Shown here: one piece after another, positions 17,282-24,962 of the stretch
How the letters are laid out: each line of letters opens with the position of its first letter
Position numbering within the stretch: position 1 is the stretch's first letter
Assembly: GCA_002412625.1 (NCBI GenBank)
Contig: DHVK01000051.1
Coordinates: 1-25,016, forward strand
Direction: 5' to 3'
Source: Cloacimonetes bacterium UBA5210
Lineage (GTDB): Bacteria; Cloacimonadota; Cloacimonadia; Cloacimonadales; Cloacimonadaceae
Length of the DNA stretch: 25,016 nt
Made by a program: the position numbers and the translations under genes
Notes under the pieces: model-generated
Seen by the model: only the letters and a program-made list of their open reading frames with translations
What the model was told of the DNA's origin: nothing
Database searches by the model: none

Positions 17282-20268
17282 CAGAAGTAATACCTCATCC
17301 TGATTAGCGTAATCAACGCCGCGAGCGCGATGATCAAGAGGCTCGCGATCAAATCCAGCCAGATGGTTTCGAATTCGCTGTTCCCAAACCGGCTTTTGTA
17401 GCTCATGAAAGTGTTGCGTCCGGTACTGCTATAGCGTCCTTGCGCCGTATTCACCAGCAGGGTGCTGTATTTGTTGCTAAAGTGTTCCGGAGGGTGCGCA
17501 TCCAGATACTTGTTCAGGTCATCCGCCATCTGCATGTGTAGCGCGGCGCTAAGTTGCCCGGATTGCTTGATCTTCTGATAGCGACGATGATGCGCGTTTT
17601 GGTGAAGCAGGCGGCTGTTGTGGCGCGCGCTGCCGATCACGATGCCTTCATACAGCCAGCGGGAGGGAATCAGCTGGCAGAACTCCGGAATCTCGCGAGC
17701 GCGGTCGATCCTGAGCCCCGGATTCATCCTGGAAAACTCGATCACCGCACCGGAAAACATGATCTGGGGAATAATCACCAACGGCAGGATGTTGATTACC
17801 GCGGCGCGATCCCGGATCAGGCTGGAAAAGAGCAAACCGAGGCTGTAGCCGCACATCCCCGCCAGCAGATAGAAACTGAACTTCGGCCAAAAGAAGCCCC
17901 TCATGTTCAAAATCAGCATCGCGAACAGATAAAAGAGCGCTGCCTGCACACCGGTCATCAGGAACAGCACCAGATGTTTGGAGCTGAGCTGGCAAAATGC
18001 CCCCACCCGCATCTTCATCTCCCGCTTGATGATGCGTTTCTCGCTCAGGATATCGTCGATGCTGTTTGCCAGGCCGATGAAGATAAAGATGATGATGGCG
18101 ATGAAGTCGAAGAGCATCGCGTTTTGGTTTTCATAATAGTTGTAATCCATGCCCTCGCCCACACTGCGCAAGACAAAGGCGGTGAGGAAGGCCAGCAGCG
18201 GGCTCACCAACAGGGTCATGATCAGATTCAGCTTGCTGCGGCGTTTGTTCAGGAAGTTGCGCTTGATCAACAAGCCCAGGTTTCGCACCGATAGCAACAA
18301 TCCCCGCCGTTCCTGCATGTCCCGCTTGGTGGCTTCTTTGGGCGCAGAAACCGGCTCCATGGCCTTCATGAAGCTGTAATCCCGATACTTGCTGTCCCAA
18401 TATTCGGGGCTGAACTTGCGGGCATTGCCCTGCCCACGATATTCGATCAGATCAAAGAAATACTCCGGCATCATCAATTGCCGTTTTTGCTTCAGAGCGC
18501 TGTCCGCCAGCATGTTCTGCTCTTCACTGAAGTAGTCGAAAGCGCTGCCGCCGGCGCCGAAGTAGATCTGCACGCCGCCCTTATCCATCAGCAGGATGTT
18601 GTCGAAACGGGCATAGATGCAGGCGTTGGGTTGATGAATGGTGCTGATGATGATCTTACCTTGGTCGCGCAGCTCCGCCAGCAGATCCACGATGCTCTCG
18701 GAATCCTTTGAAGAAAGCCCGCTGGTGGGTTCGTCCAGGATCAGGATGGCGGGGCCCATCACAAGTTCCAGGGCGATATTCAGCCGCCGCCGCTGTCCGC
18801 CGCTCAGCTTTTTGTTCATCACATCGCCCACGATCATGTTGCGTTGATCAAAGAGGTCCACGCTTTTCAGCAAGTTGTCGATGCGGCTGCGGATTTCGGC
18901 GGGGTCTTTCAGTTCCGGAAGACATAGTTTCAGTTTGTACCAGAGATTTTCATAGACGCTCAGGTTTGCAAACAGCAAGTCATCCTGGGGCACGTAGCCG
19001 ATGAAGGGCTGAAAGAAGCTGAAATGCTTGGCAAAATCCATGCCATCGATCTGAATCACCGCGTGCTCTGCCTTCAGCTCGCCCAAAAGCACTTGCAGCA
19101 GAGTGGTTTTACCGCTGCCGGAGGGGCCCATGATCGCGGTAAGAGAGCCCTGGGTGAGGGTGAAGGAGATGCCCTTCAGCGCGGTATTGCCTTCTTTGAA
19201 GCGGTGGCGCAGATCGCAAACGCGCAGCTCCTCGATTTGCAGGGGAATCTCGATCAGCTCCCAATGCCGGTTCAGGATGAAGTTGCGGCCGCTGATGTTC
19301 AGTACATCGCTGTTTTGACAGAATTCTCTTGCGCTCTCCAGGGGTTGTTTGTTGATCCGACAATCGCATTCCTGCAGAATTTGGATCTGCCATAGGGATT
19401 CTTGCCTGAAAACGCGCAGCATGCTTTTGGAGCTTTTCTGCAGGCCCACAAATACGCCATTGCCGCGCGCATCGATGAAATACTCGTCCCGAATCGCTGC
19501 TTTGTGCCGGCTTTGCCGCTTTTGGGCCAGATAGTCGTCCAAGCTGTTCAGGCTCTTCAGTTCCCGGTAGATCTGCCAAATATCAGAGTAGTTGAGTTCC
19601 CAATCCGGACCCACCAAGTGTTCGTCGTCCGAAATCAAGTGGAATTCTTCACCCGCCAGTTTGCGGGTTTGGATCGGCGCTCTGATGCCCAGCGGGGTGG
19701 AGGCTTCGTTGCGCACCAGAAGCAGATTATCGATCATCAGGAAATGCAGATTGACATTTGCTTTCAGGGCTTTGGGCATGCTGTTCCACACCATGCTGTT
19801 GCGCAACATCCCGGTTTGGCTGGAACTGAGCTCCATGGGCAGGACAATGCTCTGGGATTTCCCCTCAAAGAGGTCGTAAATATGGTCCAGCAGATTCACA
19901 TCAAGGCGCAGCAGGTCCGCCAGTTCCACCACTTCCACCGAGCCCAAGACATGGATCTTGCTGCGTTCATGATAGGCCAGACTCACCAGATTCAGGATGA
20001 TCTTGATGCGATCCGCGGGGGAGAGCATTTCATTCAGCAAATTCGCCGCTTCGCGCACGCGCAGCACGCTCAGTCTGGCTTCTTCGATCTGATACAGGGG
20101 GATTTCGCTGCCAAACATGTTGCGCAAGAGATGGTCGATAAACGCGATCTCCCGCCCGCGGTGCCGGGCACTGCGCGCCATATAGAGATACAGCGAGACC
20201 ACGCAAGACAAGAGCTCTGCTATATCTTCTTCAGAGTGTTTAACCGAGTGCTTTTTCCACAGCCTCAT
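17281..20268 (-). CDS. ABCG-type half transporter with TerB-like N-terminal region
   Basis: The product is 995 residues, much longer than a standard ABCG half transporter (about 600-700). Residues 15-137 are helical and resemble TerB/DjlA-type domains (by eye). Residues about 262-340 look like a degenerate FHA-type beta domain (ISGRNFILN). The ATPase domain follows, with Walker A GPSGSGKT 381-388, signature LSGGQ 488-492, Walker B/D-loop ILILDEPTSGLSS 508-520 and H-loop H545. The ABC2 membrane domain has helices near 682-700, 717-735, 765-788, 797-818 and 824-845, then a long loop (846-968) before a last helix (970-990), as in ABCG proteins. GGAGGT lies ten bases before the ATG. It is a probable exporter of unknown substrate. 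Co-transcription with a cyclase and two cNMP-fold proteins suggests nucleotide control. Confidence 0.88.
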   Translation of the reverse strand: MRLWKKHSVKHSEEDIAELLSCVVSLYLYMARSARHRGREIAFIDHLLRNMFGSEIPLYQIEEARLSVLRVREAANLLNEMLSPADRIKIILNLVSLAYHERSKIHVLGSVEVVELADLLRLDVNLLDHIYDLFEGKSQSIVLPMELSSSQTGMLRNSMVWNSMPKALKANVNLHFLMIDNLLLVRNEASTPLGIRAPIQTRKLAGEEFHLISDDEHLVGPDWELNYSDIWQIYRELKSLNSLDDYLAQKRQSRHKAAIRDEYFIDARGNGVFVGLQKSSKSMLRVFRQESLWQIQILQECDCRINKQPLESAREFCQNSDVLNISGRNFILNRHWELIEIPLQIEELRVCDLRHRFKEGNTALKGISFTLTQGSLTAIMGPSGSGKTTLLQVLLGELKAEHAVIQIDGMDFAKHFSFFQPFIGYVPQDDLLFANLSVYENLWYKLKLCLPELKDPAEIRSRIDNLLKSVDLFDQRNMIVGDVMNKKLSGGQRRRLNIALELVMGPAILILDEPTSGLSSKDSESIVDLLAELRDQGKIIISTIHQPNACIYARFDNILLMDKGGVQIYFGAGGSAFDYFSEEQNMLADSALKQKRQLMMPEYFFDLIEYRGQGNARKFSPEYWDSKYRDYSFMKAMEPVSAPKEATKRDMQERRGLLLSVRNLGLLIKRNFLNKRRSKLNLIMTLLVSPLLAFLTAFVLRSVGEGMDYNYYENQNAMLFDFIAIIIFIFIGLANSIDDILSEKRIIKREMKMRVGAFCQLSSKHLVLFLMTGVQAALFYLFAMLILNMRGFFWPKFSFYLLAGMCGYSLGLLFSSLIRDRAAVINILPLVIIPQIMFSGAVIEFSRMNPGLRIDRAREIPEFCQLIPSRWLYEGIVIGSARHNSRLLHQNAHHRRYQKIKQSGQLSAALHMQMADDLNKYLDAHPPEHFSNKYSTLLVNTAQGRYSSTGRNTFMSYKSRFGNSEFETIWLDLIASLLIIALAALITLIRMRYYF

Positions 20269-20315
20269 CTCTTACCTTACCTCCGCCTATTGAATGTACA
20301 GGCTTTGTATTGGCT

Positions 20316-21293
20316 CTATATTGGGTCATCACTTTGCACACGCTTGGAAAGCTCCCGAATCAGTTCTTCCAGGCTCAATTTGGCAGGATTGTATTGCAAG
20401 CAATAGCCTGCATCTTCCAGAATCTCCAGCGTGTCATCAGAGTCCTCTGCCACCACCGCATGCGCCGGTTCGGCCTGGCTGAAGCCCTTCAGGTTCATGT
20501 ATATCGCTTCTGAACAGGGGATCGTGTCCTTCACCAAAGCCCAGGTGGTGTGCGAGATCAGGATCTCATCCTCCCCGGCCTGGTCCTGGATTCTGGAAGC
20601 CAGATTTACCGGGGAACCGATGATGGTATAGTCCAAGCGCTCACTGGAGCCAAAATTGCCCACGGAGACATATCCCGTGGCGATCCCCATCCTGATGTGC
20701 AGGGGATTGGCATAGCCCAATTCAAACCAATATCTGTGCATCTCCTTCAGCCGGGAGCGCATCTCCAACGCCATTCGCACACAGCGCAGAGCGTGATCTT
20801 CATCGCTGCTGAAATCCGGATCACCAAAGAAGACCATGATGGCATCCCCGATGTATTTATCCAGGGTGCCGCCATGTTTATTGATGATATTGGTCATCTC
20901 TTCCAGATACGAATTCAGGAAAGTGGAAAGCGCTTCGCCCTCCATATCACGGCTGTGCAGAGTGAAGCCCACGATGTCCGAATAGAAGATGCTTAGTTTC
21001 ACGCGGCGGGTTTTGTTGATCTCCACCATTTCTTGCCCGGAGGTGATGCGCTTATAGATTGGAGGAGACACATAGCGTTTCAGCTTTAGCTTCAGCTCGT
21101 TCAGGCGGGTCAGGGTTTTGTCGCTGCGGCGGGTCAGTTTACTCAGTTCAGCCAGCAATTCGGCATAAGAATCGATCAGCTTTTGATATTCCGCAGTTGG
21201 GATGAAACCGTCCGCTTGCGCTTCCAGAAGCTGCTTCGAGCGTTCCAAAAGCTGCCTTTCCCTCCAGAAAAGTTCTTTCTCGCCCACAGTCAT
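20316..21293 (-). CDS. Class III nucleotide cyclase, predicted adenylate cyclase
   Basis: The product is 325 residues. The N-terminal 75 residues are charged and helical (probable coiled coil), without membrane segments, so it is cytoplasmic. The cyclase homology domain spans about 97-255. Metal ligands are D106 (FYSDIVGFT) and D150 (KYIGDAI). Base-selecting residues are K146 and T223 (DYTIIG), the Lys/Thr pair of class IIIb adenylate cyclases. N230 and R234 (VNLASR) are the transition-state residues. All catalytic positions are therefore present, and cAMP is the predicted product. The C-terminal 70 residues are of unknown role. It follows the SiaC-type gene by six bases. In Pseudomonas the cyclase at this position in the cluster is the diguanylate cyclase SiaD, activated by SiaC through its N-terminal helix. 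The same mode of control is inferred here. The ribosome binding site is weak. Confidence 0.92.
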   Translation of the reverse strand: MTVGEKELFWRERQLLERSKQLLEAQADGFIPTAEYQKLIDSYAELLAELSKLTRRSDKTLTRLNELKLKLKRYVSPPIYKRITSGQEMVEINKTRRVKLSIFYSDIVGFTLHSRDMEGEALSTFLNSYLEEMTNIINKHGGTLDKYIGDAIMVFFGDPDFSSDEDHALRCVRMALEMRSRLKEMHRYWFELGYANPLHIRMGIATGYVSVGNFGSSERLDYTIIGSPVNLASRIQDQAGEDEILISHTTWALVKDTIPCSEAIYMNLKGFSQAEPAHAVVAEDSDDTLEILEDAGYCLQYNPAKLSLEELIRELSKRVQSDDPI

Positions 21294-21299
21294 AACGCT

Positions 21300-21680
21300 T
21301 TATTCTTCGCGTTCCACGATGTGATAGGGCAGGCTGCAGTCTTCCATCAGTTCTTCCCAATCCTCCTGCATATCCTCGTCTCCGGCCTGGTAGAACCACT
21401 TCATTTCCACGCTGTGCCCTTCATCATGCGCTCTTTGCAGAAGGTTGATCAGCTCGCGGTACATGATGCGGCTGGAGGTGTTCATCAGATCCAGCATCAC
21501 ATCCACCTTCAGGCTTTGCCCGGGCTTCCGGAAATACGCTTCCAGCTTCTCCAGTAGGGGCATATAGATATCAAAAGCGTTTTCCGGCCAGGATTCACCT
21601 TCGATGCTCAGTGTGTAAGTGGCGGGATCATATATGATTTCCGGAGTGTATTTACTGGCAGAGATTCTCATCTTTTCCAT
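21300..21680 (-). CDS. SiaC-type DUF1987 regulatory protein
   Basis: The product is 126 residues, typical for the family. The ATG at 21680 was chosen because GGAGG is seven bases upstream; a TTG two codons earlier sits right against that box. Family hallmarks are YTPEIIYDP (11-19), GESWPENAFDIYMP (28-41) and LDLMNTSSRIM (63-73), plus DEDMQEDWEEL near the C-terminus. In Pseudomonas aeruginosa SiaC, Thr68 in the NTSS motif is phosphorylated by SiaB, and the unphosphorylated form binds and activates SiaD. With the chosen start the equivalent residue here is also T68. It lies two bases after the kinase gene and six before the cyclase, so it is the likely link between them. Confidence 0.9.
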   Translation of the reverse strand: MEKMRISASKYTPEIIYDPATYTLSIEGESWPENAFDIYMPLLEKLEAYFRKPGQSLKVDVMLDLMNTSSRIMYRELINLLQRAHDEGHSVEMKWFYQAGDEDMQEDWEELMEDCSLPYHIVEREE

Positions 21681-21682
21681 CT

Positions 21683-22252
21683 TCAATCCTCCACCTTTAC
21701 GTATACTTTCAGTTCAAAAAACACGTGCTCATCATCGATTGCAGAAAAGGAAAACTCGATTGGCCTGCCGCTTTTGCGCGCCACTTCATACAAACCCAGC
21801 CCGGCACTGCCGTCTGAGGATAGCTTCCCTTGTTTCAACTGAGTGCTGTAGCTTTGCTTCAATTCATCCTTGGAAAGCGTGTTGATGTGCTCCAGCCGCC
21901 TGCGGATTTCTTCTGCTTCAGTCGTGCTCACGAGGTTTCCGGAGAAGATGGCAAATTCGTTGTACAAGGTTTTACTGATGCCGATCAAGCCGATCCCGGC
22001 GCTTTTATTTTTCTCGTCCAGCTGGGTTTTCTCAGAAGAATATTTCAGGATGTTGTGCGCGGCTTCCACCAAGATCGCAAAGACCTTGCGCACAACTTTG
22101 GCGTCGCAGTCTTCCCGGTGCAGCTTTTCCTTGATGCTATCGCCCAAAGAAATGAGGATATCTTGGGTGATTGGGCCCTTATACGAAAACTGGATCTGGT
22201 TGTCCTGCATCAGTTTATAGATGGAATAGACACCGATATTGTTCATATCCAT
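21683..22252 (-). CDS. SiaB-type protein kinase (DUF6272, GHKL-like)
   Basis: The product is 189 residues. The ATG at 22252 is preferred because AGGAGAAGG sits just upstream; a GTG 12 codons earlier adds a non-conserved charged tail and would lie at the predicted transcript start. The protein has a GHKL/HATPase-like layout: N-box LVEAAHNILKYS (62-73, with E63 and N67), a central GIGLIGIS block (86-93), and the glycine-rich GSAGLGLYEVARKSG (148-162). This matches the SiaB family, cytoplasmic kinases that phosphorylate SiaC-type partners. It is the first gene of the six-gene operon. No sensor domain or membrane segment is present, so the input signal is unknown. No SiaA-like phosphatase gene is adjacent. 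Confidence 0.87.
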   Translation of the reverse strand: MDMNNIGVYSIYKLMQDNQIQFSYKGPITQDILISLGDSIKEKLHREDCDAKVVRKVFAILVEAAHNILKYSSEKTQLDEKNKSAGIGLIGISKTLYNEFAIFSGNLVSTTEAEEIRRRLEHINTLSKDELKQSYSTQLKQGKLSSDGSAGLGLYEVARKSGRPIEFSFSAIDDEHVFFELKVYVKVED

Positions 22253-22287
22253 AGCACCTTCTCCTGCCTGTTTTTCTCTTTGCTTCA

Positions 22288-22316
22288 CCTGTAACCGCCT
22301 CTCTCATTTCTGTCAA
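22288..22316 (-). promoter_or_regulatory. Candidate promoter of the signalling operon
   Basis: On the minus strand a perfect TTGACA (22316-22311) is followed after 17 bases by TACAGG (22293-22288), three of six matches to TATAAT. Transcription would begin near 22281, about 30 bases before the chosen kinase start codon. The -10 box is poor, so this is tentative; it might need an activator. Confidence 0.35.
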
Positions 22317-22399
22317 GCAATAATCCGCGTTTCCAGGCTTGAGATATCTATCCGGCATACTCTTAGCCGGAGGCAAGACAAGCGCAGTGCACAAAAGAC

Positions 22400-22429
22400 T
22401 TGACGAAATCCCCGCCATCAGGATAGACT
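22400..22429 (+). promoter_or_regulatory. Candidate promoter of the permease-phosphorylase operon
   Basis: TTGACG (22400-22405) and TAGACT (22424-22429, four of six) are separated by 18 bases, about 55 bases before the chosen permease start. It faces away from the signalling-operon promoter about 85 bases to the left. Confidence 0.4.
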
Positions 22430-22484
22430 TATTATCTTGAATTTATACCGAATTCCGGCTATGAAATATTGGATAAGGAACGCT

Positions 22485-23453
22485 ATGAAATACCTGAAAA
22501 CCGGCCTCATTGAATACGGCTTTTGGCTTTATATGCTGGCTTGCATTGCCTGGCTGCTCTTGCGGCTGGCTTCCGCGACGATCCCGGTGGGCTTCATCCT
22601 GATCGCCCCGATCCTGCCCGCGATAGCTCTGATCTCTACCCGCGCTTCTTTGGCAGAAAAGATCCTGGGCACTCCAGATGTGCGCAAATTCTGGAGATTC
22701 GAAGCCGGATTTGCGATTTTGCTGTCGATTGTGATGGCCTGGGTGATCGTGGAAGTGCGCCCGCTGGCGTTTTTCACCCAAGTTTCAAACACCGGCTCCA
22801 TCCTCAGCGGCATCTTCCGTCCCAATACAGCCAAAATGGTGCCGATGCTGGCAGCCCTGGTGGAAACCATCTACTTGGCCTTGATGGCGACCGTTTTGGC
22901 GATCCCCTTCGCTTTCGTGCTCTCGTTCTTTGCCGCCAAAAACCTGATGTTTGAGAGCATCCCCGGCAAGATCGCTTACATCGTGATCCGCACGATTTCC
23001 ACCATTTTCCGCTCGATTGAAGCCATCGTCTGGGCGATCATCTTTGTAGTCTGGGTAGGCATCGGACCCTTTGCCGGCATGCTGGCGCTGTGGATTCACT
23101 CCATTTCCTCGCTGATCAAGCTCTACAGCGAACAGATCGAAAACATCGATCCAGGTCCGGTGGAGGCCATCAAAGCCACCGGCGCGTCCACCTTGCAGGT
23201 CTGGCGTTACGCGGTTGCCCCGCAGATCCTTGCGCCATATCTGGCATTCACCATCTACCGCTGGGATATCAACGTGCGCATGGCAACCATCGTCGGTTTT
23301 GTGGGCGGCGGCGGCATCGGCTTGGCGCTTTATCAGGAACAGCAGATGCTGGCCTGGCGCAATGTAGGCCTGATCATGTGGCTCGTGGCACTGGTGGTGT
23401 GGATCATGGATATGTTCAGCGGCTACATCCGCGAAAAGCTGATTTCAAACTAA
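22485..23453 (+). CDS. PhnE-type ABC transporter permease
   Basis: The product is 322 residues. The ATG at 22485 has AAGGA five bases upstream; an earlier in-frame ATG (22461) has no such box. Eight or so hydrophobic segments are visible, two of them in a 60-residue N-terminal part before the core permease fold. The core carries the binding-protein-dependent permease EAA loop: VEAIKATGASTLQVWRYAVAP, which is broken here only by the residue choices usual for PhnE. The family imports phosphonates or phosphate-like anions together with an ATPase (PhnC) and a binding protein (PhnD). Neither is adjacent, so partners must lie elsewhere and the substrate is open. Fourteen bases separate it from the nucleoside phosphorylase, so the two are almost certainly co-transcribed. 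Confidence 0.82.
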   Translation: MKYLKTGLIEYGFWLYMLACIAWLLLRLASATIPVGFILIAPILPAIALISTRASLAEKILGTPDVRKFWRFEAGFAILLSIVMAWVIVEVRPLAFFTQVSNTGSILSGIFRPNTAKMVPMLAALVETIYLALMATVLAIPFAFVLSFFAAKNLMFESIPGKIAYIVIRTISTIFRSIEAIVWAIIFVVWVGIGPFAGMLALWIHSISSLIKLYSEQIENIDPGPVEAIKATGASTLQVWRYAVAPQILAPYLAFTIYRWDINVRMATIVGFVGGGGIGLALYQEQQMLAWRNVGLIMWLVALVVWIMDMFSGYIREKLISN

Positions 23454-23467
23454 AAGAAGGTATATAA

Positions 23468-24775
23468 ATGCAATATAATCCTGTAGAACTGATTCTAAAG
23501 AAAAGAGACGGCAATATCTTGAATCCGGAAGAGATCAACTTCTTCATCAAAGCCTTTCTGAAGGGCGATATCACCGATTATCAGATGAGCGCCATGTTGA
23601 TGTGCTTCTACTTTCAGGGCGCTATGCCCTCCGAAATCACCGCGCTTACCCAAAGCTATATCGATAGCGGAAAGCGCATCGACTTTGATCCCGAACTCCC
23701 CGTGGCGGATAAACACTCCACCGGCGGCGTGGGCGACAAGCTTTCCCTGATGCTCGCGCCGATCGCGGCGGCTTTGGGACTCAGCGTGCCAATGATCTCC
23801 GGACGCGGTCTGGGGCACACCGGCGGGACTCTGGACAAGCTGGAAGCCATCCCCGGCTTCAACACCCAATACAGCATGGAAGATTTCAAAGAACTGGTGC
23901 TGAAACACGGCTACGCGCTGGTCGGACAATCCGAATATCTGGTTCCGGCAGACAAACGCATCTACGCCCTGCGCGATGTGACCGGAACCGTGGAGAGCGC
24001 GGCTCTGATCACCGCCAGCATCATGAGCAAGAAGATCGCTGAAGGTAGCAAATATCTGGTGATCGATCTCAAGATCGGCAGCGGTGCCTTCATGCCGAAC
24101 CTGCGCCGGGCGCGAGAACTGGCTGAACACCTGAAAAACACCGGCGAAAGCTTTGGTCAGAAAGTAGCAGTAGTCTTCTCAAACATGAATTCGCCGCTGG
24201 GAGCCGCGGTGGGCAACGCTTTGGAGACCATTGAGGCGATCGAATATCTGAAGGGCAACTATCTGCCCGATACCTACGAGATTACCACCGCGCTGGTGGC
24301 GGAAATGCTGATCATGGCAGGCAAAGCGCAAGATTTCCCGGAAGCGGAAGCGATGATCAAGCGTGTGGTGGAAGACGGCTCCGCCCTCGCCAAATTTGCC
24401 GAGATCATTGCCGCCCAGGGTGGAAACCCCAAAGTTACCGAGGATTACAGCCTCTTCGACACCGCCAAATACCAGATCCCCATCATCGCGGCAGAAAGCG
24501 GCTATGTCCACTCCATCGATTCCCGCGCCATCGGCTATGCCCTGGTGCGCATCAAAGCCGGCAGAATGAAGACTTCCGATACTCTGGATTATAGCTCCGG
24601 GGCTATTCTGAAGCCCAAGATCGGGGACCAAGTGGAAGCTGGTACTGAAATCGGCATCGTGCATGCCAACGATGAAGCACTGGGCAGGGAAGTGGCGGAG
24701 AGGATCCGCAAAGCCTACAATATCCTGCCCGCAGCGAAAGCAACAGACAAATTGATCTACGATATTATGCGCTGA
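23468..24775 (+). CDS. Pyrimidine-nucleoside/thymidine phosphorylase
   Basis: The product is 435 residues, full length for the family (E. coli DeoA 440). It splits thymidine, and in Pdp-type enzymes also uridine, with phosphate into base and (deoxy)ribose 1-phosphate, a cytoplasmic salvage step. The phosphate loop KHSTGGVGDK is at 82-91 and the family signature SGRGLGHTGGTLDKLE at 111-126. Pyrimidine-binding R169, S184 and K188 correspond to E. coli R171, S186 and K190. Whether it is DeoA or the broader Pdp cannot be settled by eye, so no symbol is given. AGAAGG lies seven bases before the ATG. A strong terminator follows 35 bases after the stop. Confidence 0.94.
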   Translation: MQYNPVELILKKRDGNILNPEEINFFIKAFLKGDITDYQMSAMLMCFYFQGAMPSEITALTQSYIDSGKRIDFDPELPVADKHSTGGVGDKLSLMLAPIAAALGLSVPMISGRGLGHTGGTLDKLEAIPGFNTQYSMEDFKELVLKHGYALVGQSEYLVPADKRIYALRDVTGTVESAALITASIMSKKIAEGSKYLVIDLKIGSGAFMPNLRRARELAEHLKNTGESFGQKVAVVFSNMNSPLGAAVGNALETIEAIEYLKGNYLPDTYEITTALVAEMLIMAGKAQDFPEAEAMIKRVVEDGSALAKFAEIIAAQGGNPKVTEDYSLFDTAKYQIPIIAAESGYVHSIDSRAIGYALVRIKAGRMKTSDTLDYSSGAILKPKIGDQVEAGTEIGIVHANDEALGREVAERIRKAYNILPAAKATDKLIYDIMR

Positions 24776-24810
24776 GCGCGCGGCTTCACACCCAAGATCA
24801 TCCGTATTGA

Positions 24811-24835
24811 AAACGCCTCTTGAGAGGCGTTTTTT
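24811..24835 (+). terminator. Intrinsic terminator after nucleoside phosphorylase (repeat copy C)
   Basis: AAACGCCTC (24811-24819) and GAGGCGTTT (24824-24832) form a 9-bp stem with loop TTGA, then the T run continues to 24835. It is placed as expected for the permease-phosphorylase operon. The stem, T-tract and following GCCAAT...GATATAC bases match copy A at 2429-2470, so this terminator also belongs to the dispersed repeat family (24813-24839). Confidence 0.9.
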
Positions 24836-24925
24836 GCCAATAAACCGATATACCGCATATTTGTGCACGAAAGGGGATATGTTTTCCCCGGGCGAGAAGG
24901 TAGCCGGACTCTCCAAAGCGCAGGC

Positions 24926-24953
24926 AAAAAAAACGCCCTCCGAGATTGAGGGC
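24926..24953 (-). terminator. Intrinsic terminator for minus-strand tRNA-Asn
   Basis: On the minus strand GCCCTC (24953-24948) pairs with GAGGGC (24940-24935) around a 7-base loop, followed by G and T8 (24933-24926). It lies ten bases downstream of the tRNA-Asn 3' end and is correctly oriented to end that transcript. Confidence 0.88.
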
Positions 24954-24962
24954 AAATTTTAC

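Noticed and set aside
19402..20406. 334-codon plus-strand frame opposite the ABC transporter N-terminal region
   Set aside because: Rich in His, Gln and Arg as expected for an antisense shadow; no start signal; the minus-strand gene is strongly supported.
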